Source: Glossina fuscipes (Eukaryota; Arthropoda; Insecta; Diptera; Glossinidae). From it: 64,000 nucleotides of DNA. The translations under genes and the position numbers were made by a program. Shown piece after piece: positions 1 to 11,010 of this stretch. Numbering within the stretch: the stretch's first letter is position 1; each line of letters begins with the position of its first letter. Location of the stretch: NCBI RefSeq assembly GCF_014805625.2, contig NW_023998562.1, positions 530,213-594,212 of the forward strand. The letters are read 5' to 3'. The notes beneath the pieces were generated by a model. The model ran no database searches. It had not been told where the DNA came from and worked only from the letters and a program-made list of their open reading frames with translations.

Positions 1-1583
1 AAATATTGAGAACAAACATATACGCAATACATGTTCAATTATTGAAAAATGTAAACAAACATATACGCTTATTCTCAGATGGTTGGCATTTTTACAAATT
101 ATTGAGAACATATACGCTATTTTCTCTAAAGCGCGGTTAGATAATACGTTTATATTCTCTAAAGCGCCATTAGATTATACAAATATATGCAAAATTATTG
201 AAAAATGTAAACGTTCGTTGCACGGCTTGCTTTCTTCAGAGATGGAGGGTCGTGCCCCAACGGAAGTGTCCACCGCATTAAATTGTTGGGTTACATATTG
301 CATATGGTCTTAAGTGCTCTTGTATTTCAGAGTACAAAGAGGTCACAAAAGAAATTTTTAAGGAGATACAGGCAGGAAAAATGATTAATTTTTTGTCTTC
401 TATTTCAGAACAAAAAAAATTCCGGTATGGAAAAGAAAAAATCGTGCATTAAATTTAGAAAAGTATAGGTAAATATATTAATATGTAATTATATTTATAT
501 ATTACTTATTTATTTCTTCCATTTTAGATAAAAAAACATGAAGTCCAACTTTTCGCTCATTGCTTCATATAGATTCGCTACATGCCATATGTAAGATTGC
601 ATTTACCCTTTCTTATTCATAGCAGAATTCCTTATTTATTTTTATGTTTTTTATGTATTATGTGTATATATTATTATGTATAAACGGGGATTAAGTTTAT
701 AATGGTGCAGACCTACAGCGTAGTCACCCATTCAAAACTATTGGGAACACGCCTATCACGGTACCTCGAAATTAGTGTGGAAACCCGTGAAATCTATTGG
801 GCGGAAGAAGGAATATCAGCTCGAATTAAAAAGAGCAGCAACAAGAAGAAGTTTTAACAAGGTAAATATATTTTACTCTTATTGAGAGGAAGACTTCAAG
901 CATGTCAAAATAGTTAATTAATCAATTTTTAGGTTTTTATTAGGTTAGATTTTACATGTATATTCTATATAATAATAATATTCAAGAAAGAGAAGTGATT
1001 GATGTAATTCGTACGTATCGACAAGATCACCGTCCAACAACACATTAGCAAGCAAAGATATATACATATGTATATCTATATGTAAATATATATTTATTAT
1101 TTGTTCATTTATTTTTATTTTATCTTAACGTACAAAAGAAACACACCGCCCAACACACCACCAAACAACACATCATCAAGTAAAATTTGCTGTAGATTTG
1201 CCTGCTGCCAAAGGTAAGTTTGTATTCATTATTTGCAGGAAAATTCAGTAATCACTAAAATGGTCCATTGTCCATATCGTCATCAACAAACACACCACTC
1301 AGCAAGCAGCACAACGCCCGACACATCGTCAATATATTTATATATTTATCTATCTTATGTATGTCTATATTATACGTATTTATCTTGTATATTTATATTA
1401 AATTACACGTGTTTATATTTATGTTTCATATTATATATATTAGTGTATTTTTTACATTATAGATATGTTACTATTATGTTATTGTATTATTATAGTCAAA
1501 AAATTTTGCGCGGGTTTTAAGTACTGTTATTATATATGTATATTATTATAAGTTTCAAGTTAATTTTATCAATAGCGTAGGCC
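1..1583. other. AT-rich DNA without a recognised gene
   Basis: I recognise no protein or RNA gene here. Short phrases recur, for example a 'tatacgc' motif near 20, 66 and 112 and 'tctctaaagcgc' near 123 and 157. Stretches rich in CA and AC (near 1145-1180 and 1285-1330) resemble one another. Reading frames in this stretch are low in complexity and match no family I know. Confidence 0.3.
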
Positions 1584-1590
1584 TACAGAC

Positions 1591-1962
1591 GTTGCGTCTC
1601 GGTTCATTTTCAATTTATAAACAACCATTTGTTTGCGTCTCGGTTTATTTTCAATTTATCAACAACCGTTTGGTTGCGTCTTGGTTTATTTTCAATTTAT
1701 AAACAACCATTTGGTTGCGTCGCGGTTCATTTTCAATTTATAAACAACTATTTGGTTGCAGCTCGGTTTATTTTCAATTTATAAATACAACCATTTGGTT
1801 GCGTCTAAGTTTATTTTCAATTTATAAACAACCATTTAGTTGCGTCGCGGTTCATTTTCAATTTATAAATACAACCATTTGGTTGCGTCTCGGTTTACTT
1901 TCAGTTTATCAACAACCATTTGGTTGCGTCTCGGTTTATTTTCAACTTATAAACAACTACTT
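1591..1962. repeat. 41-bp minisatellite, nine units
   Basis: Nine head-to-tail units of 40-43 bp were aligned by eye. Each unit begins near 'ggttgcgtctcggtt', runs through 'ttttcaatttataaacaa' and ends 'ccattt'. Most units are 41 bp. Two of the units with 'aaatacaacc' are 43 bp. Because some unit pairs sum to multiples of three, an open frame of 132 codons runs across the array from 1715. That frame is a by-product of the repeat and is not presented as a gene. Substitutions differ between units, so the array is not very recent. Confidence 0.9.
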
Positions 1963-2185
1963 GATTGCGCAATACCATAATCAGCTGTTTTCCCAAGAAA
2001 AAATATTAAATTATTTAAGAATAGATGTAAAAAATTTGAAAAAAAAAATTTCATTTTTTCAGTTTTCAAGAACGCCTGGTAATTATACATTAACCAAATC
2101 GTTATTAGAATAATTTTGTAGAGATTCCGTGCCCTAACTCCCCTGTTGTAGTCCCCCTTGCTAACGTTTTTATTTCTATATTACA

Positions 2186-2625
2186 GGTGATTTGGGTATC
2201 GACGAATGGAACGAATTAAACACCAACGACATGTTAACAACGTAACAAGTACAGTAACCAACATTTTTAACCGATACTGGATGTGTGGAACAATTTCATG
2301 GTGTAGGAAATTTAGCTCGATGGAACAAATGATTTTGGTAAACAAAGAAAATTTAGATCCTCAAGCTATAAAACCAAGTATGGCCGATGGCTGCATGAAA
2401 AAACAGAAGCACAATAATAGCATTATGAAAAACCATTAATAAATCCTTTAGCGGTATAAATAATTGTTACTCCCACTTTTTAAGTCGTATCCAATTAGAT
2501 TAGAAAGTGCTTTCACAGGTAAGTATGACGCCTTCGAAAATTTTCCAGCTTAACTAAACTTTTATGCAGCGAATCACATTACGAATCTTATGGAGCAGCG
2601 TCAAGTACACGTAAGTTTGGACGAA
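2186..2625 (+). pseudogene. Possible degenerate exons of an unidentified gene
   Basis: A polypyrimidine stretch ending in 'attacag' at about 2186 is followed by a frame reading GDLGIDEWNELNTNDM and, after stops, a phrase around GCVEQFHGVGNLARW. Further on, a 41-nt segment at about 2573-2613 is bounded by a good acceptor ('ttttatgcag') and a good donor ('gtaagt'). Another 'aggtaagt' donor lies near 2518. The run of splice-like signals beside protein-like phrases suggests a decayed multi-exon gene. I do not recognise the protein, and several stops interrupt it. It could also be chance. Confidence 0.3.
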
Positions 2626-2629
2626 AATA

Positions 2630-4080
2630 TCTAGTAATAGTTGTAGGTGTTAAATACCATACTTTAGTTTAAAATTTAAGGTTTTATCCAATTTAACATC
2701 AAACAAGAGTAACAATTTCTTGGAAGAAGTAACAGTAAGATTAGGGAAACAACAAATGCAAGAGATATTTATTAAGTGTCTTGTGGCCAACCAGCTCCAT
2801 TGAATGCTCTAAATAATGCTGACGGAACATGCAAAGCTACTATTATTTTACATTTTTATGGCTCTCTTCACTGATTCGTGTCGATGCTACCAACTTGCGC
2901 TAATTTAAATGTATTCCCAGTTAGCGTGACTTGCGGCGACAATTATCTAACTCCTTCGTATTGATGCCGTACGGTAATCACGTATGCAAAATTTATTCCT
3001 CGTCTTCCTTTTCAGCTCTTTTGACGACAATATATAAGACTAGAAAAATATTTTAAATGACAATGCCTAGTTATAAACACTGCACATAAGTAAAATATCT
3101 TTCATTTTGTTATTAAATATTTTGTTAAATTTTCGGATGCTTTTCAGTACAGTTAAGTCAGTTGTATTTTTCTCTAAATTTAATTCGCTTGTGTAAGTTC
3201 TACTTTGTTTGCTCAAACTTCCCTATATTTCTTCCTTTATAATTATTTGCGAATTCTTAATTGCTGCAAAAGTTTTTTGTGATTTCTTTCTGCGGTTTGT
3301 ATTTATTGCTATTATTATTATCATGCTGTTAGTAACGTTAGTAGGTAAAATTTGTCGATATTTTCAATTTTCGAAAAAAAAAATGTATGTGTGCAATAAT
3401 CCCGAATCTCTGCAGAAGTTGTGGTTTACGTTGGGTGGCACCTTATTTTTGTGATTGAACTAGAGCGGATCTGTAAACTGGCTACCTGTTATTTTTAAAA
3501 ACCTGTGGATTAGGCTTTGCCAATATGGAGGTCACTTCGAATTGTCCATACGTGTCTTTTTAACTAGCTATATTGGCAGTAACAGGGCATTTATAGCGTT
3601 CGCCCGCTACACTTCGCACCTTTTGTCCCTATACGCCTATATACTTTTTTTATTTATTTATTTATTTATTTATTTATGTATTTATTTTAATTCTACTTAT
3701 AAATGAAACTCAACTAAACAAATAACAGTCGAGTTCAATTGGCTCTTAATGCAATACTTATATTAATTAATAATAAAACTTAGTGTAAGAATAATAAAAC
3801 ATATAAGAAGAAAAGAAAAAGGACAAAGAAAAAAGAAAAAAGCATGTACACCATCAGCATAGAGCTACACTTACAACCGGTACAGGACCAAATTGCAAAT
3901 GAACCCCTAAGCCATCGGAAACATGCATAAGCCTGGCAACCGATAATACTTAACAACAATTCATTTTCGAATCGTAACGACTTTTAAGGATAAAAGCTAG
4001 TTTAAGTATGACATAGGTAAATCACGCGTATTAAGCAGTGTTGATTTAATGGACTTTAAAGAATCCGATAACGAGAATAA
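2630..4080. other. Unassigned AT-rich DNA with a TTTA microsatellite
   Basis: No gene is recognised. A (TTTA)n tract lies at about 3648-3686. A homopurine stretch occurs near 3808-3842. The DNA leads directly into the 3' side of the jockey-like remnant that follows on the minus strand. Confidence 0.4.
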
Positions 4081-4084
4081 GTGG

Positions 4085-4925
4085 TAGACTTCATTTAGGT
4101 TCTCAAGAGACGGTAAGGACAGCAGACGCAACCTATTTTCATAGGGAGGAAGGCAAACAGCAAGAATTGCTTTTGAACAAATTCAATTGAATCTACGTAG
4201 CACCTATATGAACGAAAGCACACAACAGAGGCATACTCAAGAATAGGTCTAACCAAACACATGCCTTTCCGTAATGTAGGGATCATCAAGCTCTTTGGAC
4301 CACCTTTTTATAAAACCAAGCGCGGACCTAGCTTTGCTTATCGAGAGCTCAATATGCAAGTTAAAACGTAACCTGTGGTCAAATAGAACGCCTAAATCTG
4401 TGATCGAATCGACGTCGTCCAACTTATGCGAACCTATGAAATACTGAGTAATGAATGACCTTCTTCTTCAGAAAGAAAGCTTCTTACATTTACTCAGATT
4501 TAGTTTTAGAAGATTCAAAGAGCACCATGCAACAAAATTATGCAAGTAAATTTGAAGCTGATGTGATTGGGAATCAACAGAGAAGGATGAAAACAGTTTC
4601 ACATCACCAGCATACATTAATATCTGGCTGGAATTAACCACCGATGGGAGATCGTTAATGTATAAACTAAATAAAATGGGACCTAAGTGACTTCCTTGAG
4701 GTACGCCAGACATAACGGGGAATTTATCCGAGGTGATGAAGTTAAACAAAACCCTGAAGGATCTATTGTGCAGATAACAGCTTATCTATTTCACTAAATA
4801 GAAAGGGAAGCCAGAGGCTTGGAGTTTAAAGATAAGTAAGTTATGGTTAACCATATCAAATGCTTTGCTTAAATCAGTGTAAATAACATCTTTTGCTTGT
4901 ACTTATTAATAAGCTACAGTTAGCC
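4085..4925 (-). pseudogene. Jockey-clade non-LTR reverse transcriptase remnant
   Basis: Read on the minus strand, this is the central and C-terminal part of a non-LTR reverse transcriptase. Near 4890-4830 a frame reads DVIYTDLSKAFDMVNH, the usual palm motif carrying the first catalytic aspartate. It is followed at 4749-4468 by SGVPQGSHLGPILFSLYIND and then MYAGD. MYAGD is the YADD catalytic box with one aspartate changed to glycine. Beyond it come DDVDSITDLGVLFDHRLRF-like and LVRPILEYASVV phrases (about 4430-4220), typical of the jockey thumb region. Several frameshifts and the damaged active site show it is dead. Neither end of the element is recognised. A related remnant lies at 48.5-49.2 kb. 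Confidence 0.85.
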
Positions 4926-4929
4926 CATT

Positions 4930-5680
4930 GAACTGTTCTTATTATTTAAGGATTAACGGTCACTAATTTATTTCATTCTCATATATATAATGATGTATTC
5001 GAAGTCTAAGTCGCATACATATTATGGAAATGCACATATCTAATCTTTGTATGTTGCTTGCATGTTGTAATTGTTTCAGAACAATGTCGTGTCTGTTCTT
5101 TACTTCTATGTGAAATGTTTGTCAATATAAAATATCATACATGATCGATTATAATGCATGCCAACCTTATTTTGAAGACATTCAGAACGAAAATGTATAC
5201 TTTTTACAAATTTTTGCGCAAGAAATATTATTTCTTATAAAAACACATCTCATTCCAACTTTTTTTAGTTTCAATACAACTTCCACCGTCTATTTATTAT
5301 TAAAACACAACAAAATTCCACTTTTTTGAGTTTCAATACAACTTCCTGCGTTTATCTCTTATTAAAACACAACAAAATTCAACTTTTTTGGGTTTCAATA
5401 CACAAGTTATACATTATTTTCATGTTAAGACATAGCTTTCATTGGAAGATGCCCAGATCACGTCAGATGACATCATCTGACATCCAAATTTAGCAAACTT
5501 AATTTACTTGTTAAATGTTTTGTTATTTTTTCCTTGCTTCCGCCATAAAAAAAAAAATCAGACTCTGTCGTTGTAGAAGGACTTGTCCATGAGAAACAAC
5601 ATATGTGGTGGAACATAAAAAAAAAAATTATCTAAATTCCCTATGGTTAACATTTTATGCTAAATTACCAATAAAATTGA
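4930..5680. repeat. Short tandem duplication (about 62 bp) in unassigned DNA
   Basis: From about 5262 to 5405 a unit containing 'gtttcaatacaactt' and 'attaaaacacaacaaaatt' occurs two and a half times at a spacing of about 62 bp. The frame at 5141-5329 is created partly by this repeat and has no recognisable domain. I see nothing else assignable between the jockey remnant and 5690. Confidence 0.45.
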
Positions 5681-5689
5681 CAAGTTTTC

Positions 5690-6320
5690 ATCATAAAATA
5701 TTAAAAATTAGACGTTTTTCGGATACAAGGATTTCATGACAATCCTCTTATTCGATTATGTTCAAGAAATAGACTTTCTCGATACAAATTTGATTCAGCT
5801 AAGGCTTGTATCAAACTGCTTGACTGAACCAACTTTCACCGTAAAATACCAAAAATTAGACATTTGTGCAATATAAAGCTTATTACTAATTAGAACCTTT
5901 ATAAACTTAGTGATGAAAATTTTGTAAAGGTGGTCCCTACATCAAATTACTATTGTAGACCAATTTTCTGGACGAAATAATAAAAGTTTCACTTTTTCCC
6001 ACATGAAGAATCAGTTTTCGAACGAACGGTTATACGGGAGGGTAGTCAAAAAACTTCCCTGCATCACTTAACATACATCCGTATCAAATTTGTGCGAGTG
6101 CATGTAGTATCGGCAAGAATTAAACCTTTTATTATACGAACGATTCAGAACGATTTAATGGATCGATATAAACTCGTCTGGTTCTCTGTCCATCTATCTA
6201 CTTGATGTGTATTTATGTATTTTCGTGTTCAATCTACGCGTCGCAGTTTTTGAGATACTTTTACGTTATGACACCGGAGTTAACCCCATCGCACCAGCTT
6301 TTCGATCTTTCCCCACATAA
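5690..6320 (+). repeat. Copy of a dispersed non-coding repeat family
   Basis: The segment carries the succession 'ctctgtccatct', a word like 'ttcgtgttcaatctacg', then 'gagatactttta'. A similar succession is seen near 18085-18180 on the plus strand and, as reverse complement, near 38280-38365. In those copies a 'cattcaagctac'-like word precedes 'gatattttgatgaaatttgg'. It looks like an interspersed non-coding repeat. I cannot assign it to a class. Boundaries are approximate. Confidence 0.35.
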
Positions 6321-6329
6321 CGCTTTATT

Positions 6330-7025
6330 TCAAAATGTAGTTATATAAAGAAGGAACGCCAATTCTAAAAAGGTCAGGTCGAATATTGCAAGACGTTGGT
6401 CAAAAATCCACACAAAAATTACAATAGCAAAATTAATATGAAAACAAATGACATTTGAAATTGATTAATGAAAAACAAGGAGTAAAAAAATTTTTACCAA
6501 GTCATCAAAAACCATTTATTATTGTTACCAGCTCCCTAATGTGGAAATTACTCTTGAATATAATAAGCTTTAATGAAACAATTCGATAAATATAATTCAT
6601 TGAAAACAAATTGCTTTAATTGTCCTTTTTCATCTTTGGGAAATTGTCAAATGTTTAGTATATGTCAAAATTCCGTAAAATAAAGTAGTACGAAATATAA
6701 TGTTAGATAAACACTTTTAAATATTAAATAATTTTGTTTCTTCTTCTAATTTTTCCTTATGTTTTTATTTGTTAACTTACATGCAAAACCGTATGAATTG
6801 ACACTTCCGTCGTAAGTTAGTCAATGTATTTCTTTGCATTGATTTCTATATGTTCAACCTTTAGTGTTCATTATTTTTAGCTTAATTGCGCCAGTATCTA
6901 ATGGCTGTTCTTTCATGCCAGATGTTTAATAAATGCACATATGAACAACCATTTCTTTAAGTTCGTTGATGAATTTAACAGGTGTGAAACTTGCAAGTTT
7001 TTAAATAAAAAACTGGAAGATACAT
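6330..7025. other. Unassigned DNA upstream of the dyskerin fragment
   Basis: AT-rich DNA with no frame or RNA that I recognise. It includes whatever promoter DNA was copied with the dyskerin fragment, but no convincing core promoter element can be pointed out. Confidence 0.3.
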
Positions 7026-7030
7026 ATACT

Positions 7031-7343
7031 ATGGCTGAAATTGGTAATTATCAAAACATGTTTTTAAACAATTTAAGTTTTCTGACTGTTTTCTGAAGTA
7101 CATTGAAACAAAACTAAATTACCAGCGTGCGTGTTTTTTAATTAACATGCAGAAATCAAAAGGGAAAAGAAAAAGAAGCGGATTAAAAAAGAGCCGACCA
7201 ATGACGATGATGTGGGAACTTTGAAAAAATCTGTTAAGTTTACTTTAAAACCGTTCGTGAAGGCAGCTAAATTAGATACATCAAAATGGCCGTTACTTTT
7301 AATGAATTTTGACAAACTTATCGTACGCACGAACCACTATACC
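7031..7343 (+). pseudogene. Nop60B: 5' fragment of dyskerin/Nop60B pseudouridine synthase gene, two exons
   Basis: Dyskerin is the catalytic pseudouridine synthase of H/ACA small nucleolar RNPs and acts in the nucleolus on rRNA. An ATG at 7031 begins a 13-nt exon (7031-7043) with a 'gtaatt' donor. After a 109-nt intron ending 'aacatgcag', the second exon starts at 7153. It encodes a lysine-rich stretch (KREKKKKRIKKEP), then DDDVGTLKK, then LDTSKWPLLLMNFDKL and RTNHYT. These match the nuclear-localisation and N-terminal DKCLD region of fly Nop60B. Similarity stops abruptly after codon ACC at 7341-7343, where the family continues with PLAHG. The catalytic TruB and PUA domains are absent. The retained intron means this is a genomic DNA copy and not a retrocopy. 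The start codon and both splice sites are intact, so a short peptide could still be made, but enzyme function is ruled out. Confidence 0.85.
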
Positions 7344-7349
7344 AAATTT

Positions 7350-8195
7350 GGACAAAAAAAAAAGAAGCATTTTTGGTTTTTACAATGTTGCTTGGTCTTG
7401 TGGTTTGCACTAACTGGTGCCTTAGGCAAAATCGTATACCTAAAAATTCACTTGTCTATTATCAGTTCCATCAGCAGGGTACATGAAATGTTTTGTTGTT
7501 TAACTAATACACACTTCAATATGCTGCACGTATTAACACATACCTAATGATCTCGAATTTTCTATATTTACAGTTGTTGTAGCACATTGAATTGATCTTG
7601 GTAAGTAGGGATTACAGGCTTCTGTACATGTTTGACCATATGTTTTAGTTGTAAGCGCTACGCCTATACTAGCGCATACATAGGATGGCAATAATAACAA
7701 AACAAACATCGGAGAGTATGTATGCCCGCAAACGATGAGATTGCAACACAGGTACAGGCAAAGTTCATTTCTGTTACAGCGGTCAAAGAGGTAAGAAATC
7801 GAGGACAGTATATTTATTTATGTTTGACATTACCGACGGGGATATATTTTTTGACTTTACGGATAGGGGGTCGCAGGCTTAGCCTAGGCGTCATCACTGA
7901 ATAATAATAGGATTACTAAACTCTACGCACAGGGGCTGGCTAGTTTATCTTAGCCGTCAACCCCGAAAAACGGATGGAACACTCTCTTCAACGACGTTGA
8001 AACGGTTAGGGCCAATAAAAACAAATAGAATGTAGATGGGAACGGACGAGTGGCTCTATTGGCCTAAGGTTGGCTGCTGTAACACCTTCTGTGTATTTTT
8101 TTTTTGTAGAATTTCTCGGTACGTACAAAACGCGAGAAATAATTTTAAACAAGATTCGGGTCGCGAATAACCACGCTGCTCTCCGCCAGTGTTAT
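7350..8195. other. Unassigned DNA after the dyskerin fragment
   Basis: The sequence after the break at 7343 has no relation to dyskerin that I can see. There is an acceptor/donor-like pair near 7572-7605. A frame at 7722-7904 has no recognised domain. No RNA gene is recognised. Confidence 0.3.
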
Positions 8196-8198
8196 TAG

Positions 8199-9020
8199 AT
8201 GTGTCTGCTACTTAGTGATGATGCCTTGTTTAACTATTCTAATCAGGTGCAACGCCCGTTTATGTCTTATCATGCATTGATTTATGCCAGGTTTAGGATC
8301 AAGTGTAGGTACGTGTCGTCCTTGATTGAATACAGGTACTTTAAATATATTGATTGGGGTGGGCTCTCTGCTTCTATATCTGAGTTTAATTCAACCACTT
8401 TTCTGAATACCGCGGGCGTTGATGTGCAGTCGGGGGTTTCGTATGCGCTTTTAAAGGAGTTGTGCTCCTCCGTTCCAGTCAGAAAAGTCCCCAGTGACGT
8501 GGCTGACGTGTAATAATGCCACGAATGCAATGCTTCTTAGAAGTGACGCATACGCCAATCTATTGGATCTGCAGATGGTCGGCAAGTTTATTGTCGTTAT
8601 AGGAAAAAGGCCAAGAAAACTATTCGTAAGGAAAGAAGAAAACATTTTAGCAAAATGTTTGGAGGTATGGACCCTTCTACTATGTGGAGGATGTTAAAAA
8701 GGTCGGGTAACATTAAGGCGAATGACTCTCCGTTTAGATTGGGTGGGGAGGAACTGAATAATCATTTTCTTGTTGTATCGAATTGTGTCTTGCCAGTTGA
8801 TAGTGAACCTTGGGCAAATCTGAGTTTCGAAGGATCTCTCTGAGTGTCTTGGGTATCATGTCATAAACTAAATGTAGTACCTCACAAAATTAAATCTAAA
8901 TCACTAGGTGATGATGGAATTCCTATTCTCTTCATTAAACTTGTCTTTCCGTATATTGCTAAATTGGTAATGTTCCATGTGAATTCTATATTGGCTTAAT
9001 CAGTTTTTCCATTAATGACT
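8199..9020 (+). pseudogene. CR1/jockey-like endonuclease-RT linker and start of RT, degenerate
   Basis: The plus-strand frames at 8199-8513, 8494-8697 and 8655-8843 follow each other with frameshifts. They resemble the linker between endonuclease and reverse transcriptase of CR1/jockey-type elements. A phrase near 8333-8395 (YRYFKYIDWGGLSASISEF) resembles the DW-containing linker. A Lys/Arg-rich part and an MFGGMDPSTMWRMLK part follow. At about 8885-8995 comes SLGDDGIPILFIKLVFPYI, the conserved opening of the RT domain (usually GLDGIP..f.k...P). At least three frameshifts or stops are present. Everything after the first RT block is missing. Confidence 0.7.
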
Positions 9021-9221
9021 TTTTTTTTTAGCTTATGTTATTGGATAAATGGATTTATTGATCAACACAAGAAATATCCACATAAAATACTTCCTTTGTG
9101 CTTATTGAATTTTTATTCTCTTATTATGAAGTTTAGAATATTATTATTTTTATATACCTAGTGTTAAGTTTAAACTTTAACGGTTCAGTGCAAATTGCAC
9201 TGTGTGTTAGCTATAGTTATT

Positions 9222-9700
9222 TTAATACATTAAATTGGCCCTTGCAGGGCTTTGTATTGTTTTCTGACTATATATAAATGATTGCAAAGCGGATAAGATA
9301 GATTTAGTGTCTAACACGAAAAGCAATTTTTTATGTGATTGAACACTCGCTAAGGCGATCGCATCACATACAGCCGAAAATCCAGAGCTGCGTGAATAAT
9401 TAGAGAAGTGACTTTCGACGTGCATAAAGAGAACGAAAAATGTTTCCATTGGGCGTTAAGTGAAGTCGTGTAGCGGCGTTTGCGCCATAGGCACACAGGC
9501 AGAAATTTGATAAGTGGCTAGAAATATTGTGTCCAAAAGGAATTTTGAAGAAGTTATGTATACCAGTTATTAGAAAGTTTTGACAAACGGTGTATTGGAA
9601 CCATGTATGAGAAGTGGAGTATCAGTAGGGCTCTGCTGTTATTTGAAAAGCCCTTTTTTATATTTACTTTGGTTGGGAAGCAAACATTGTACTGCCAGAT
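9222..9700 (-). pseudogene. Non-LTR RNase H domain fragment
   Basis: On the minus strand the frame 9449-9222 reads SSGFSAVCDAIALASV and then KKLLFVLDTKSILSALQSF. In I/R1/LOA-type retrotransposons the RNase H domain has an E-containing FSAEA.AI block followed by a DSKSALQALQ block. Here the glutamate appears replaced and the aspartate of the second block survives as LDTKS. Upstream sequence to about 9700 is probably the same element but is too decayed to translate with confidence. It points toward the plus-strand RT piece that ends near 9020, so the two fragments are not one element in one orientation. Confidence 0.7.
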
Positions 9701-9800
9701 ATACAGACAGATTTTGATCTAGCACTGTTGGAGCTTCATGCGGTTGATACAATGGAACTTAAGTTATAGATTTCGTAATCATAAGCCATAAATTTGTGGA

Positions 9801-9858
9801 TGGGATATATATATATATATATATACATGGGATGGGATATATATATATATATACAGAT
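9801..9858. repeat. TA microsatellite, duplicated
   Basis: Two (TA)n runs are separated by 'catgggatgggata'. The 'gggata' phrase precedes each run, so the whole motif appears duplicated. Confidence 0.85.
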
Positions 9859-10129
9859 ATGTCAACTCTCTTAAATAGATTTGTATTAGACATATTTGGA
9901 CCCACGTGGCAGGTTTGAAGAACGCTTATTAAACAAAAGTATAGCATCGAACGTAATGGAACGCCACCCTTATTTTCGGGATGGAACTCTCACTTTGCCG
10001 ACTTTTTACGAATATTTATGGGAACTGACATATGGTATGGGTTAACATACAAATAAAACAAAAAGAAAAAAAAGCGCAAGGAGAAATGATAATCCTTTTT
10101 TTTTAAATATCGAAGGCATGTTTATCTTT

Positions 10130-11010
10130 ATTTCCAATTGAATTTAAAAAGTATATTACATAGTCGATTTGTCTTCTGGAGAAGTGCTTGCTTTCTTTTC
10201 GTCTACGAGTTTTTAATTGTTTCGGTGATTTTGTGTATTTAGCTGGTGTCTTTTCAGTATTTTCGGTGAAGCTGGTTATCGCGGATATCGCGGATGCCGT
10301 ATGTGCTTTTGTTTCCTCTATAATTAACAAAAAAATAAAAAAAAACAAAATATAAAAATAAAAAAATTGAATACAATTGACATTTTCCTTTAGTAGTTCA
10401 CAATCTTTTCCTAGTGAGTAGTCTTTTCCCAAATTACTAGATAATAAACAACCACAAAGCCGCCAGATAAAAACTCAAATAGATTTCATCTATTAGCGGA
10501 CATATCCCCTAAATAAAAAAGATTAAAAATGCGGACTTTCCGGTTTTGCCAATCAGTAACATCACTCCTACTGACAAAAAATATGTTGTTATTTCTTCAA
10601 CTGATGCTAACATAACAATTTCACAAGTCAGTCCTTTTGCTATAAAAAAAGCGCTAGATAGCATTACAACATATGTAGATTCTATCTCGATTCTACGCGA
10701 TGGGAATTTACTTGTCCACGCTGGGAACCCGCGCGCAACCGAAAACCTCATAAAGTCGAAATCGTTAGCTAATTTATGTACTGTTTCCGCTAAATTACAT
10801 GACAAACTGAACTCAGTTAGAGGCACAATTTATACCCGGTGCATAAAATATATGCCGATAGATGAAATAGTTCGCGAAATGGGCAATCAAGGAGTGACTG
10901 AAGTCTACAAATTCACTGAATTAAATGACGACGGAAAAACCCGCTCTCCTACAGGAAGGATTATTATGACTCTTGAACGCTACCGGTGTAGCATACTTAA
11001 AGGGCTCTAA
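10130..11010 (+). pseudogene. 5' fragment of an I-clade element: 5'UTR and ORF1 N-terminus
   Basis: The frame 10546-11010 aligns over most of its length with the ORF1 of the large element at 33.1-34.4 kb. Shared stretches include KKYVVISSTDANITISQ (KKCIVISSTDARVTISQ there), ISPFAIKKALDSITTY and NDDGKTRSPTGRII. The ORF1 start seen in the other copy lies here before a frameshift. Around 10461 a frame reads PPDKNSNRFHLLADISP, followed by a stop and a +1 shift. About 300 bp upstream (10140-10460) also match the reverse complement of 34375-34700, so the 5' UTR is included. Similarity ends abruptly near 10987, before the zinc knuckles. This is a 3'-truncated copy, whereas target-primed insertion usually truncates the 5' end. 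Later deletion or rearrangement is therefore likely. Confidence 0.85.

Noticed and set aside
1715..2113. 132-codon open frame
   Set aside because: It translates the 41-bp minisatellite, and the repeated residues simply mirror the repeat.
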